Shown here piece after piece: positions 1 to 6,443 of a DNA stretch of 7,474 nucleotides; position 1 is the stretch's first letter, and each line of letters opens with the position of its first letter. The notes beneath the pieces are model-generated. The model worked only from the letters and a program-made list of their open reading frames with translations. It was not told where the DNA came from and searched no databases. Source of the DNA: Phycisphaerae bacterium (GTDB lineage: Bacteria > Planctomycetota > Phycisphaerae > Tepidisphaerales > Tepidisphaeraceae); the NCBI GenBank assembly GCA_014380825.1, contig JACMJD010000481.1, positions 1-7,474 on the forward strand, read 5' to 3'. The position numbers and the translations under genes are program-made.

Positions 1-814
1 GCCGCGCGCGACGGTGAAAAAAATTGACTCGATAATTTTTTATAACTATCGTGGTGATCGACCGCGCGAAATCACCAAAACGTTTGTCCTTCGAGATTTC
101 GACGGATTCGACCGCGGCGAGAAGTTTGACGTCCACTTCACGACGATGACCGCGTACGAGCAAGGTCTGCCCGTTCACGTCGCGTATCCGAAGCCGCCGA
201 AGATGGCGAATATTCTCGGCGAGATGTTGTCGCTGCGCGGGATGAAACAATTCCGCTGCGCCGAGACGGAAAAATATCCGCACGTGACATTCTTCTTCAA
301 CGACTACCGCGAAGCGCCGTTCGCCGGTGAAGATCGATTCATGGCGCCGTCGCCGAAGGTCAGCACGTATGACCAGATGCCCGAGATGAGCGCGGAGGGA
401 ATTTGCGAGGAGACGATCAGGCGGATCGACAGCGGAACGTACGGCTTGCTGGTGGTGAACTTCGCCAACTGCGACATGGTCGGCCACACGGGAGTTCTGG
501 GTGCCGCGGTGAAAGCTGTCGAGATCGTCGACGACTGCGTGGGCCGAATCCTCACCGCGATCCAGAAACACAACGGCACCGCGATCGTGACGGCCGACCA
601 CGGCAACTGCGAGCAAATGATCGACCCCACCACCGGCGGACCGCACACGGCGCACACGGTTTACCCGGTCGAGCTGTTCGTCGTAGACGATCGCCTCAAA
701 GGCAAACGCCTCCGCTCTGGCGGACGCCTCGCGGATGTCGCGCCGACGGCGCTGCAAATGATGGACATCGAACGCCCCGCCGAGATGACCGGCACATCCC
801 TGATCGAGGCGTGA
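1..814 (+). CDS. gpmI: 2,3-bisphosphoglycerate-independent phosphoglycerate mutase, C-terminal part (5' end outside window)
   Basis: This cytoplasmic glycolytic/gluconeogenic enzyme interconverts 3- and 2-phosphoglycerate using two divalent metal ions, usually Mn2+. The frame stays open to the left edge (codons begin at base 2), and the GTG at 14 falls in the middle of a conserved domain, so it is an internal Val and not a start. About 270 of the usual 510-550 residues are visible. Counting from that GTG as residue 1, I see the substrate-binding stretch FYNYRGDRPREIT at 9-21, the AETEKYPHVTFFFN block at 83-96, the metal-binding DMVGHTG (Asp154, His158), TADHGNCE (Asp195, His196) and the PHTAHT histidine (His214). 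These are signatures of the alkaline-phosphatase-superfamily metal site. The catalytic phospho-serine and first metal ligand lie upstream of the window. The C-terminus looks complete, ending in TGA at 812-814. The gene runs toward the minus-strand surface-protein pair. Confidence 0.96.
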   Translation, partial: PRATVKKIDSIIFYNYRGDRPREITKTFVLRDFDGFDRGEKFDVHFTTMTAYEQGLPVHVAYPKPPKMANILGEMLSLRGMKQFRCAETEKYPHVTFFFNDYREAPFAGEDRFMAPSPKVSTYDQMPEMSAEGICEETIRRIDSGTYGLLVVNFANCDMVGHTGVLGAAVKAVEIVDDCVGRILTAIQKHNGTAIVTADHGNCEQMIDPTTGGPHTAHTVYPVELFVVDDRLKGKRLRSGGRLADVAPTALQMMDIERPAEMTGTSLIEA

Positions 815-891
815 CGCACCGTTTCTTTGGTTTCGTTGCGTCAGATTCGCTCGCGTTGTTCGCGGCATTCGCTTCATGCCAACCCGCAAAT

Positions 892-924
892 GTCGGCCCG
901 GCCGACGGCTGCAAGCGGTCGGCC
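892..924. repeat. Triple-arm inverted repeat (GTCGGCC/GGCCGAC)
   Basis: GTCGGCC at 892-898, GGCCGAC at 900-906 and GTCGGCC again at 918-924. The middle arm can pair with either flank, giving two mutually exclusive hairpins. The right-hand one can extend by two more pairs past a G-G mismatch, around loop TGCAA. It lies 78 bp after the gpmI stop and could help transcription termination, but no T-tract follows. Confidence 0.55.
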
Positions 925-945
925 CAAATTGACTTTGGCTTCGTT

Positions 946-967
946 TTCGCGAATCGAGATTCGCGAA
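946..967. repeat. Perfect 10-bp palindrome with 2-bp centre
   Basis: TTCGCGAATC at 946-955 and its exact reverse complement GATTCGCGAA at 958-967 flank the centre GA. The left arm overlaps the end of the first 28-bp direct repeat. The centre is too short for a comfortable RNA loop, so a dimeric protein-binding site or a repeat-derived palindrome is as likely as a hairpin. No adjacent promoter is evident. Confidence 0.65.
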
Positions 968-1095
968 GTTCGCAAGGCGACAGAGAAGCCATCGCACTTC
1001 TCCAGCTTCACTTTGGCTTCGTTTTTCACAATCGCGAGGCATGATCCTCCCGACCCTTCGAGGACTGAGAGAAACGCGCTTCCCCTATACACCGG

Positions 1096-1119
1096 GCGCG
1101 CTGCGCCGGCCGAGCGCGC
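1096..1119. repeat. GC-rich inverted repeat (7-bp arms)
   Basis: GCGCGCT at 1096-1102 and AGCGCGC at 1113-1119 pair across a 10-base loop. In DNA this rich in GCGC words such a stem can occur by chance, and nothing else marks it as functional. Confidence 0.35.
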
Positions 1120-1314
1120 GGCGCGCAACAAAGTGCGTTTTCAGATCGGGGAGAAGGAATATTTTTATTTCGAGCGCTGCGCGGTTCAGAGAATTTTCGG
1201 CAGCGCTGGGCCGGGCCGGTCGCTGCTGCTCATTGGCGAGTTTATCGCGCTGACTGTCGGCATCATCAGCATCGAACACGGCGCGGTGACGTGATGAGCA
1301 TTGCGGGGACAACC

Positions 1315-1403
1315 GAGGAGCGGATCGACCGGTCGGACCGACTGCCCGCCGAAACCCCCTGGGTTCGGTGATACGGGCAAAAACCGGCCGATCCGCGTTC
1401 CTC
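1315..1403. repeat. Large nested inverted repeat / structured element
   Basis: The outer arms 1315-1332 and 1384-1403 pair over 17 base pairs, with one A-C mismatch (1328/1388) and a two-base bulge (1397-1398). Inside, TGCCCG at 1343-1348 pairs with CGGGCA at 1374-1379. Inside that, CCGAAACCC at 1349-1357 pairs with GGGTTCGG at 1361-1368 with one bulged A, closing on a three-base loop. A competing short palindrome, CGGTC/GACCG, sits at 1330-1340. The element lies 48 bp beyond the stop of the minus-strand gene, so a 3'-end processing or termination structure, a small structured RNA, or a mobile palindromic element are all possible. No T-run follows on either strand. Confidence 0.7.
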
Positions 1404-1409
1404 AGCGGC

Positions 1410-1444
1410 GAACAGCACGCCTCCGCCAAGTCGTTCTGCTGTTC
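1410..1444. repeat. Inverted repeat just beyond the minus-strand stop
   Basis: GAACAGCA at 1410-1417 and TGCTGTTC at 1437-1444 are perfect 8-bp complementary arms with a 19-base loop. The near arm begins 7 bp past the stop codon of the minus-strand PEP-CTERM gene, a natural place for a transcript 3'-end hairpin. There is no U-tract, so calling it a terminator is inference. Confidence 0.45.
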
Positions 1445-1450
1445 AGCAAC

Positions 1451-3736
1451 TCAACAAACACTCCGCCGTCGCGATCCCGAAAAAGCGATCGCGGCGAGCG
1501 GCGCGAAAACAAATATCAAACTGGACGGTTCGGGAATGACGGCAGTGAGAACGACGTCATTTCCGTCGCCGCCGAAATAGCTGATCTGGAACGCCAAGCC
1601 GTCCGCCAAGAAGACTGTGTTTTGCGGCAGACCGTTGAACGCGCCGGTCACCGCGCCGCTGAAGCGGTCATCGAGGATCGTGAACTGCGTGCCGAGCGCG
1701 GGCGTGAAGCCGTTGAGCAAATCGACGGCCAGAAGTCGGCCGGTCAGTGTGTTCGATTCGAGCACGACCAGTTGATCGTAGTTAACGCCGGCGTTTGTTC
1801 CGGCGAGCTCGAACTCGATCGCAGGACTGCCGGGTGCGAAGCCCAACTGGCTGACGGTCAATCGGCCGGGCGCATCGGCGCCGGGTGCAATGGGGGCGTT
1901 CACGCTGCCGAGGATCGTCCCGTTGCCAAGCACCTTCGTGCCGGGGTTGCCCAGCACGCTAATGCTGAGGGCGGTCGTGGTGGGCGGCTGGGGAATGCTT
2001 CGCAGCGTGCCGTCGACTTGCAACGATCCTTCGACGAGGAGAATCGGCATGCCGAACGTTGCGCTATCGCCGGTGAAATGAAGCCGTCCGGCTCCTACTT
2101 TGTTCAGGCTTGCTCGGCCTTTAACGTGGTCGAACGTTGCGACGACTCCGTCGGCCACGTCAACCGTTACGGCGCCGGCGAGGAGCCGGAATCCTGAGAC
2201 CTGGGGTTCGACGATGCTGGCGTCGAAGAACAGTTCGCCGTAACTCTGAGAGGTATTCTCAAATCGCACCTTGGCATCGCGCTGCATGACGAGTGTGGCA
2301 TCCGCGCCGCCCAGCGCGCCGCTCGCCGCGGCGATAAGCGTGCCGTCGCTGATGTACACTGGACCGTTGATCGTATTTGGCTGGGACAATACAAGCGTGC
2401 CAGGACCGGCCTTGGTGAGCTGCGACGCCTGAATCGGAACATCAATGCGATATCTGTGGGTGTTCGCGCCGATCGCGTCGGTCCAGATGACTATCTCGTT
2501 CGCTGTCGTCGCGAGGGTGCCCGTTCCGCTAACGGAAAGAATCTCGCCAGTTGCCGACGCGTCGGCAGAGAGCGCCAGCGCGCCTTGGCTGATGCCAAGG
2601 TTCGCATTGTTCAGTTGCACGCCCGCGTCCGCGCCATGCATCGCCAGCGAGCGGACCAGCGTCGTTCCGCCGTTGAGCGTTTGGGTGGCAATTAGTCGCG
2701 TGTCGGAATTGGTGCCGTCGATGCTGCTGGCGTATTCAGGAAAGTCGAGCGGCCGCAAACCGCGGCTGTCGCTAACAGTGATGAAGCTCAGTGGCCCATC
2801 ATTTGCGCTCTCGGTCGGCCCGATAAATCCCATCATCCAAGGGTAGATGACATTCGGGCCTCCAACGTGTACCCCGCCAATGGTACCCGCCGGCTTCAGC
2901 GTCGTTCCGTCGTTCGGATTTACGTCGATTAGCGCGGTGGCGAAATCCTGACGGATAATGCTCGGCGTGCCAAGATTCAGCGTCCCGCCGACGCCATCGG
3001 TTGTTGAGAGTTTGATCGTGTTCGCGGACTTGAACAGCGTGATCGTCCCGACGTTTTCCGCCACTGTCGCGCCTGAGCCGTTGTGTATGTTGAGCGCACC
3101 ACGCCACAGGGTGATGGGGGCGGTATCGCCGATCTTGTCCACTTGTCCGGCGGCGCCATACGAGAGCGTCAGCGATCCATTTTGAACGTCCCATCGTGAC
3201 GAAGCGGCGGAGCTTCCGGCATTGGGCAGATTTAGCGTGAAGACGGTTTTGGTGCGGCCGGTGTAGGTGTTGGTGCCGGTGAAGATGCCGGTGGCGCTGA
3301 CATCCATGCTGCCAAATATCGTGCCGGCGATGGTGAGATTGGGCCCGCTGACAACCAATTCACCGGCCGTGGCGCGAGTCAGATCTCCGCTGATTGAAGT
3401 AACGCCGTCGGCGTTCAGGAAGTTGGACAAGGCAAGCGTGCCGTTACCAATCTGATAACCTGACCCCGTCAGTTGAACCGCCGAAAGTTGCCGCTGAACA
3501 CCGCCGAGGTCAACCAACCCTGGCGGCGGTGAGGCAAACCTCGCGATGTCGAAAAAGCCAGGCACGCCGTTCGTCCAATTACCCGCGTCTCCCCATAACA
3601 AGTTGTTATTCGCGTTCGTAAAAGTCGTGGTAAGACCCTGCGCCCAGTGAGATGTGGAGAAACTCATCGCTGCCGCGGCGGCGACGACAATCGCTTTGAC
3701 CGAACGAACCTTCCGGCTGCAAATTTGCTGCTGCAT
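1451..3736 (-). CDS. PEP-CTERM sorting domain protein with autotransporter-associated beta-strand repeats (downstream paralog)
   Basis: Predicted exported 761-residue surface or matrix protein; its specific function is unknown. Residues 1-34 form a signal peptide: a basic n-region (RKVRSVK), then the hydrophobic AIVVAAAAAMSF. The body is Gly/Thr/Asn/Ser-rich beta-helix-like sequence. Typical PATR motifs are at about 439-476 (LTKAGPGTLVLS onward) and about 544-576 (LNKVGAGRLHFTG onward). A conserved pre-anchor block, YDQLVVL to FGGDGNDVVLTAV, spans about 653-732. The tail is a PEP-CTERM signal: Pro-Glu-Pro at 735-737, a hydrophobic helix, then SRRRSVC. In this family an exosortase is thought to cut at the PEP motif; none is encoded here. 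I chose ATG at 3736 over the GTG four codons upstream because GAGGTG lies 4 bases before it and overlaps the GTG. It is 18 bp behind its paralog, probably in the same operon. After both cleavages the mature chain has no cysteine. Confidence 0.93.
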   Translation of the reverse strand: MQQQICSRKVRSVKAIVVAAAAAMSFSTSHWAQGLTTTFTNANNNLLWGDAGNWTNGVPGFFDIARFASPPPGLVDLGGVQRQLSAVQLTGSGYQIGNGTLALSNFLNADGVTSISGDLTRATAGELVVSGPNLTIAGTIFGSMDVSATGIFTGTNTYTGRTKTVFTLNLPNAGSSAASSRWDVQNGSLTLSYGAAGQVDKIGDTAPITLWRGALNIHNGSGATVAENVGTITLFKSANTIKLSTTDGVGGTLNLGTPSIIRQDFATALIDVNPNDGTTLKPAGTIGGVHVGGPNVIYPWMMGFIGPTESANDGPLSFITVSDSRGLRPLDFPEYASSIDGTNSDTRLIATQTLNGGTTLVRSLAMHGADAGVQLNNANLGISQGALALSADASATGEILSVSGTGTLATTANEIVIWTDAIGANTHRYRIDVPIQASQLTKAGPGTLVLSQPNTINGPVYISDGTLIAAASGALGGADATLVMQRDAKVRFENTSQSYGELFFDASIVEPQVSGFRLLAGAVTVDVADGVVATFDHVKGRASLNKVGAGRLHFTGDSATFGMPILLVEGSLQVDGTLRSIPQPPTTTALSISVLGNPGTKVLGNGTILGSVNAPIAPGADAPGRLTVSQLGFAPGSPAIEFELAGTNAGVNYDQLVVLESNTLTGRLLAVDLLNGFTPALGTQFTILDDRFSGAVTGAFNGLPQNTVFLADGLAFQISYFGGDGNDVVLTAVIPEPSSLIFVFAPLAAIAFSGSRRRSVC

Positions 3737-3740
3737 AAAG

Positions 3741-3746
3741 CACCTC
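3741..3746 (-). promoter_or_regulatory. Ribosome binding site of the downstream PEP-CTERM gene
   Basis: On the minus strand GAGGTG stands 4 bases before ATG 3736, inside the 18-bp gap after the TAG of the upstream paralog. It favours ATG 3736 over GTG 3748, which would overlap the site. The close spacing suggests translational coupling. Confidence 0.65.
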
Positions 3747-3754
3747 ACAAAAAG

Positions 3755-6058
3755 CTAGCGGTGCCGCCGCGTTCGAGCGCCAGCCATCGCCATCACAACG
3801 AAAGAAGCGAACACGCCACACATTGCCGGCTCAGGCACGACCGCCGTCAACACGACATCATTCCCATCGCCGCCGAAATAACTGATCTGGAACGCCTGGC
3901 CGTCCGCGAAGAACACCGCGTCTTGCGGCAGGTTGTTGAACGTACCGTTGATCGCGCCGGCGAACTGGTCGTCGATGATCGTGAACTGAATGCCCAGCGT
4001 TGTCGTGAAACCGTTCAGCAGGTCGACGTCGAGCGTTCGGCCTGTGATTCGCGCGGCGTTGAGCACGACCAACTGGTCGTATTCGATGTCGGGCGTGTTA
4101 CCGGCGATCTCAATCGCGATGCGGCTGCCGCTGGCGGAATTTGAAATCGTGCCGACGGTCAGTTGACCTACCGCGTCGACGCCGGGTGAGATCGAGACGT
4201 TGATCGTGCCGAGAAACGTTCCGGTGCCCAGGAATGTTGTGGTTCCGAAGCCGTTCACGAACAAGCCGGAAGAAATCGAGCCCCCGCCGGGAAGATCCAG
4301 CGGCACGTTTTGATATGTGCCATTGATTTGCAGCGAACCGTCGACCATGTTGAAGCCAACGCCCGCCGGCGAGCTGTCGCCGGCGATCCGCAGTCGGCCG
4401 GCTCCGTACTTGGTGATGCCGCCTGTCCCGGTGACGTGATCAAATGTCGCGACAACTCCGGAATCGACAACCACCGGCGCGGTGAAGATGGTTGGCGATG
4501 ACGAATCAATTAAGCTCTGGTCCATGCTCAACGTGCCGTAATGCTGCGATGCGGCGGAGAATCGCACGACGGCTCCGAGTCGCAATGACACGGATGAGTT
4601 GTTTCCCCCCAGCGCGCCGGGCGCGGCGGCGATGAGCGTGCCGGCATTCACATGCACGGGGCCGCTGATCGCGCTCCCGCGCGATAGCACCAGCGTGCCC
4701 GGGCCGCTCTTGGTCAGGACGGACGCGGTGATCGGTACATCGATGCGATACCGGTGCGCGTTTTCGGCATAGGCGTCGGTCCAGATGACGAAGTTGTCCG
4801 CGAACGTCGAGAGTGTTCCCGTGCCACTGACCGAGAGAATCTCACCCGTCGCCGTTGAATCGGCGGAGAGTGCTAACGCGCCTTGGCCGACGCGCAGTTG
4901 AGCGTTGTTGTTCAATTGCACGCCGGCATTCGCGCCGTGGAGCGCCAGCGAATGCACGATGCCGGTGGACCCGCCGTTGAGCGTCTGGGTCGTCGTCAGG
5001 CGCGTATCCGATTGAGAGCCGTCGATGCTGCTGACGTATTCGGTCGCCAGATCGAGCGGGCGCATGCCGCGAGCGTCGGAATAGGTGATGAAACTCAGTG
5101 GCCCGTCAACCGCGCCCGGGATTGGCCGGACCAGTCCCATCAGCCAGCTGTAGATGACGTTCTGAACGCCCGCCGTTGCGCCGCCGTCAACCGTGGACAG
5201 CGTTGGTTTGAACCGGGTGCCTTCCGCCGGGTTCACATCGATCAGCGCGGTGGCAAAGTCTTCCCCAATGATGTTCGGGAAGCTGACGGTCAGCGTTCCG
5301 GCGGACGAATCCGTCGTCGACAGTTTGATGACGTTTGCCGACTTCAGCAGCGTGATCGTGCCCACGGTTTCGTTCACCTGCATGCCCGAAGCGTTGTTGA
5401 ACTGAAGCTCGCTTGCATGGAGCTTGATCGGAGCGGTATCGCCAATCTTGTCGACCGAGCCCGCCGAGCCGTAATCGAGCTGCAATCTGCCGCCGACGTC
5501 CCAGCGCGACGACCCACTGGCGCTGCCATTGTTCACCAATGAGAACGCCTGAACCGACGTCGTGCCGGTGTAGGTGTTCGTGCCGCTGAGCTGTCCGGTG
5601 CCTCGGAGCTGAACATCGCCGAAAATATTGCCGGCGACGGTCAGGCCGAGGCCGCTGAGAGACAACACTCCGGCGCCCGGGCTGGTGAGGTTCGCGTTGA
5701 TCAGGGCCGATCCGTCGGCGACGATGCTGAAGAACGGTCCGCCGACCTCCAGCGTGCCATTGCCCAGCTCATAGCCATTTCCGTTAAATCGAAGGAAGCC
5801 GACCGGTCGCGCTGCGTTGCCCAAGTCGACAGCGCCTCCCGGCGGCGTCGAGAAAATCGCCGTATCGGCCGAAGTCGGCACGCCGTTGCTCCAGTTGCCC
5901 GGATCGGCCCATAACAGGCTGTTATTGGCATTTGTGAAGGTCGTGTTAACGCCCAGGGCGTCAACTGATGGCAAGAACCCGATCACCGAGGCGGCCGCGG
6001 TGATGATCAGGCTCGTTCGATTGTTCCCCCGCCGCGAAAACAGACGTAGGCGATTCAT
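3755..6058 (-). CDS. PEP-CTERM sorting domain protein with autotransporter-associated beta-strand repeats (upstream paralog)
   Basis: Predicted exported 767-residue surface or matrix protein of unknown specific role, and first gene of the minus-strand pair. ATG 6058 is chosen because a strong AAGGAG lies 7 bases upstream; the frame opens 25 codons earlier but without a binding site. Residues 1-34 are a signal peptide (MNRLRLFSRR, then SLIITAAASVIGF), possibly cut after Val-Asp-Ala. The mature start TTFTNANNSLLW is nearly shared with the neighbour. PATR motifs lie at about 447-483 (LTKSGPGTLVLS onward) and about 548-580 (ITKYGAGRLRIAG onward). The pre-anchor block, YDQLVVL to FGGDGNDVVLTAV, runs about 660-740. 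The PEP-CTERM tail is Pro-Glu-Pro at 742-744, a hydrophobic helix, then ARTRRHR. It aligns with the downstream gene over its whole length, showing tandem duplication. The only cysteine is in the sorting helix. Confidence 0.93.
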   Translation of the reverse strand: MNRLRLFSRRGNNRTSLIITAAASVIGFLPSVDALGVNTTFTNANNSLLWADPGNWSNGVPTSADTAIFSTPPGGAVDLGNAARPVGFLRFNGNGYELGNGTLEVGGPFFSIVADGSALINANLTSPGAGVLSLSGLGLTVAGNIFGDVQLRGTGQLSGTNTYTGTTSVQAFSLVNNGSASGSSRWDVGGRLQLDYGSAGSVDKIGDTAPIKLHASELQFNNASGMQVNETVGTITLLKSANVIKLSTTDSSAGTLTVSFPNIIGEDFATALIDVNPAEGTRFKPTLSTVDGGATAGVQNVIYSWLMGLVRPIPGAVDGPLSFITYSDARGMRPLDLATEYVSSIDGSQSDTRLTTTQTLNGGSTGIVHSLALHGANAGVQLNNNAQLRVGQGALALSADSTATGEILSVSGTGTLSTFADNFVIWTDAYAENAHRYRIDVPITASVLTKSGPGTLVLSRGSAISGPVHVNAGTLIAAAPGALGGNNSSVSLRLGAVVRFSAASQHYGTLSMDQSLIDSSSPTIFTAPVVVDSGVVATFDHVTGTGGITKYGAGRLRIAGDSSPAGVGFNMVDGSLQINGTYQNVPLDLPGGGSISSGLFVNGFGTTTFLGTGTFLGTINVSISPGVDAVGQLTVGTISNSASGSRIAIEIAGNTPDIEYDQLVVLNAARITGRTLDVDLLNGFTTTLGIQFTIIDDQFAGAINGTFNNLPQDAVFFADGQAFQISYFGGDGNDVVLTAVVPEPAMCGVFASFVVMAMAGARTRRHR

Positions 6059-6065
6059 GCGGTAA

Positions 6066-6071
6066 CTCCTT
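6066..6071 (-). promoter_or_regulatory. Ribosome binding site of the upstream PEP-CTERM gene
   Basis: AAGGAG on the minus strand, 7 bases before ATG 6058, is the best Shine-Dalgarno match in the region. It fixes the start at 6058 instead of the upstream in-frame ATG at 6133. Confidence 0.85.
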
Positions 6072-6381
6072 AAAGGTACGGGTCCGGATCCATCCAGCCT
6101 GATCCCGCGGCATGCGCGATCTCGGGTAGACACAAAGTCGCGCGATGCCGGCGGGAATCAGGGTTCCGGAAAGTAAGCCGCCCCACCTTTCGCTTAGCGC
6201 GGCTCAACTTCCGCTCACACATTCCATACGCCTCGATAACCAAGCGGTGTAAAGAGCGCACTAATCTCGCGCGGAATCGCTATTGAAGATTGTGTTAAGG
6301 GACGGAAAACCGCGTTGGCGCCACGGGAACGCGAGGCGTGCCCTGGGAAATTCTGCGCGGGTGAGGAGAAATGCTTTGCTC

Positions 6382-6410
6382 TTTCGACTTGGCGGGTGCT
6401 TCCATATAAT
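6382..6410 (+). promoter_or_regulatory. Sigma-70-type promoter for the ferredoxin gene
   Basis: A perfect TATAAT at 6405-6410 stands in GC-rich surroundings. A weak -35 (TTTCGA, 6382-6387, three of six matches) lies 17 bases upstream. Transcription would begin near 6417, leaving a leader of roughly 27 bases that contains the AAGGAG site. The -10 box is convincing; the -35 is not. Confidence 0.6.
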
Positions 6411-6427
6411 CCCGCGTCGCGAACCGT

Positions 6428-6433
6428 AAGGAG
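6428..6433 (+). promoter_or_regulatory. Ribosome binding site of the ferredoxin gene
   Basis: AAGGAG lies 10 bases before ATG 6444 and downstream of the TATAAT box. It supports the 6444 start over the in-frame ATG at 6315, which would lie upstream of the predicted transcription start. Confidence 0.75.
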
Positions 6434-6443
6434 CTTTCAGGAC

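Larger units (their letters stand above)
825..1034 (+). repeat. Short dispersed direct repeats (CTTTGGCTTCGTTTT core)
   Basis: Two 28-bp copies at 929-956 and 1007-1034 match at 23 of 28 positions and share the identical 16-mer ACTTTGGCTTCGTTTT. A third, degenerate copy has the core CTTTGGTTTCGTT at 825-837. Start-to-start spacing is irregular (about 105 and 78 bp), and the sequence between copies is not conserved, so this is not a CRISPR array. The copies could be decayed members of a genome-wide intergenic repeat family. Only their presence and similarity are seen directly. Confidence 0.7.
815..1450. other. Gene-poor region between convergent genes, rich in repeats
   Basis: This 636-bp stretch separates the gpmI stop from the stop of the downstream PEP-CTERM gene. 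Several frames are open (for example 827-1294 plus and 1085-1429 minus). None has a ribosome binding site at a sensible start or a recognisable domain, and their compositions (Arg/Ala/Ser-rich) look like GC-rich noise. What it does hold is a short direct-repeat family at about 825-1034 and inverted repeats at 892-924, 946-967, 1096-1119, 1315-1403 and 1410-1444. A convergent junction should contain terminators, but none of these hairpins is followed by a T-run on either strand. Termination may therefore be Rho-dependent or use stems without a U-tract. Confidence 0.6.
1451..6058 (-). repeat. Tandem gene duplication (two diverged copies of about 2.3 kb)
   Basis: The genes at 3755-6058 and 1451-3736 are head-to-tail paralogs with the same domain order and nearly equal length (767 and 761 codons). 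Similarity is highest in the middle (blocks such as DGPLSFIT, SDTRL, TQTLNGG and ATGEILSVSGTGTL occur in both) and just before the anchor. It is lowest in the signal peptide, parts of the second third, and the membrane helix. At the DNA level 1566-1595 and 3867-3896 match at 29 of 30 bases. Confidence 0.88.
6059..6443. other. Divergent intergenic region
   Basis: This 385-bp region lies between the start of the minus-strand PEP-CTERM pair and the start of the rightward ferredoxin gene. It must hold promoters for both directions. The rightward promoter is visible at 6382-6410. For the leftward genes I see only a weak arrangement on the minus strand: TTTACA at 6248-6253, then 19 bases, then TATGGA at 6223-6228. 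I do not call it a promoter, and I found no clear sigma-54 -24/-12 pair. Short open frames across the region (for example 6070-6261 minus) lack a binding site and a recognisable domain and are treated as noise. Confidence 0.6.

Noticed and set aside
14..16. GTG at 14 as the start of the phosphoglycerate mutase gene
   Set aside because: The conserved domain continues through this point, the frame is open to the window edge, and the catalytic N-terminal part must lie upstream.
825..1034. Possible CRISPR array from three repeat copies
   Set aside because: Spacing is irregular, copies are diverged and too few, and no cas gene is present.
1301..2197. Plus-strand open frame of 298 codons antisense to the downstream PEP-CTERM gene
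   Set aside because: It is Arg/Glu-rich with no domain and lies opposite a gene with clear family features on the minus strand, so it is a GC-driven shadow.
3746..3748. GTG at 3748 as the start of the downstream PEP-CTERM gene
   Set aside because: It overlaps the GAGGTG ribosome binding site that serves ATG 3736, and has no better site of its own.
4883..5542. Plus-strand open frame of 219 codons antisense to the upstream PEP-CTERM gene
   Set aside because: Same reason: the minus-strand frame carries the signal peptide, PATR and PEP-CTERM features, and this frame has none.
1451..6058. True type V autotransporters
   Set aside because: Despite the autotransporter-associated repeats, neither protein has an outer-membrane beta-barrel domain; both end in a PEP-CTERM anchor.
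6070..6261. Small minus-strand frame of 63 codons upstream of the PEP-CTERM pair
   Set aside because: It has a GTG start without a ribosome binding site, no domain, and it runs into the Shine-Dalgarno site of the next gene.
6371..6409. Twelve-codon leader-like frame (MLCSFDLAGASI) preceded by GAGGAG
   Set aside because: Only two bases separate GAGGAG from the ATG, and its stop overlaps the TATAAT box, so it would not be in the ferredoxin transcript.
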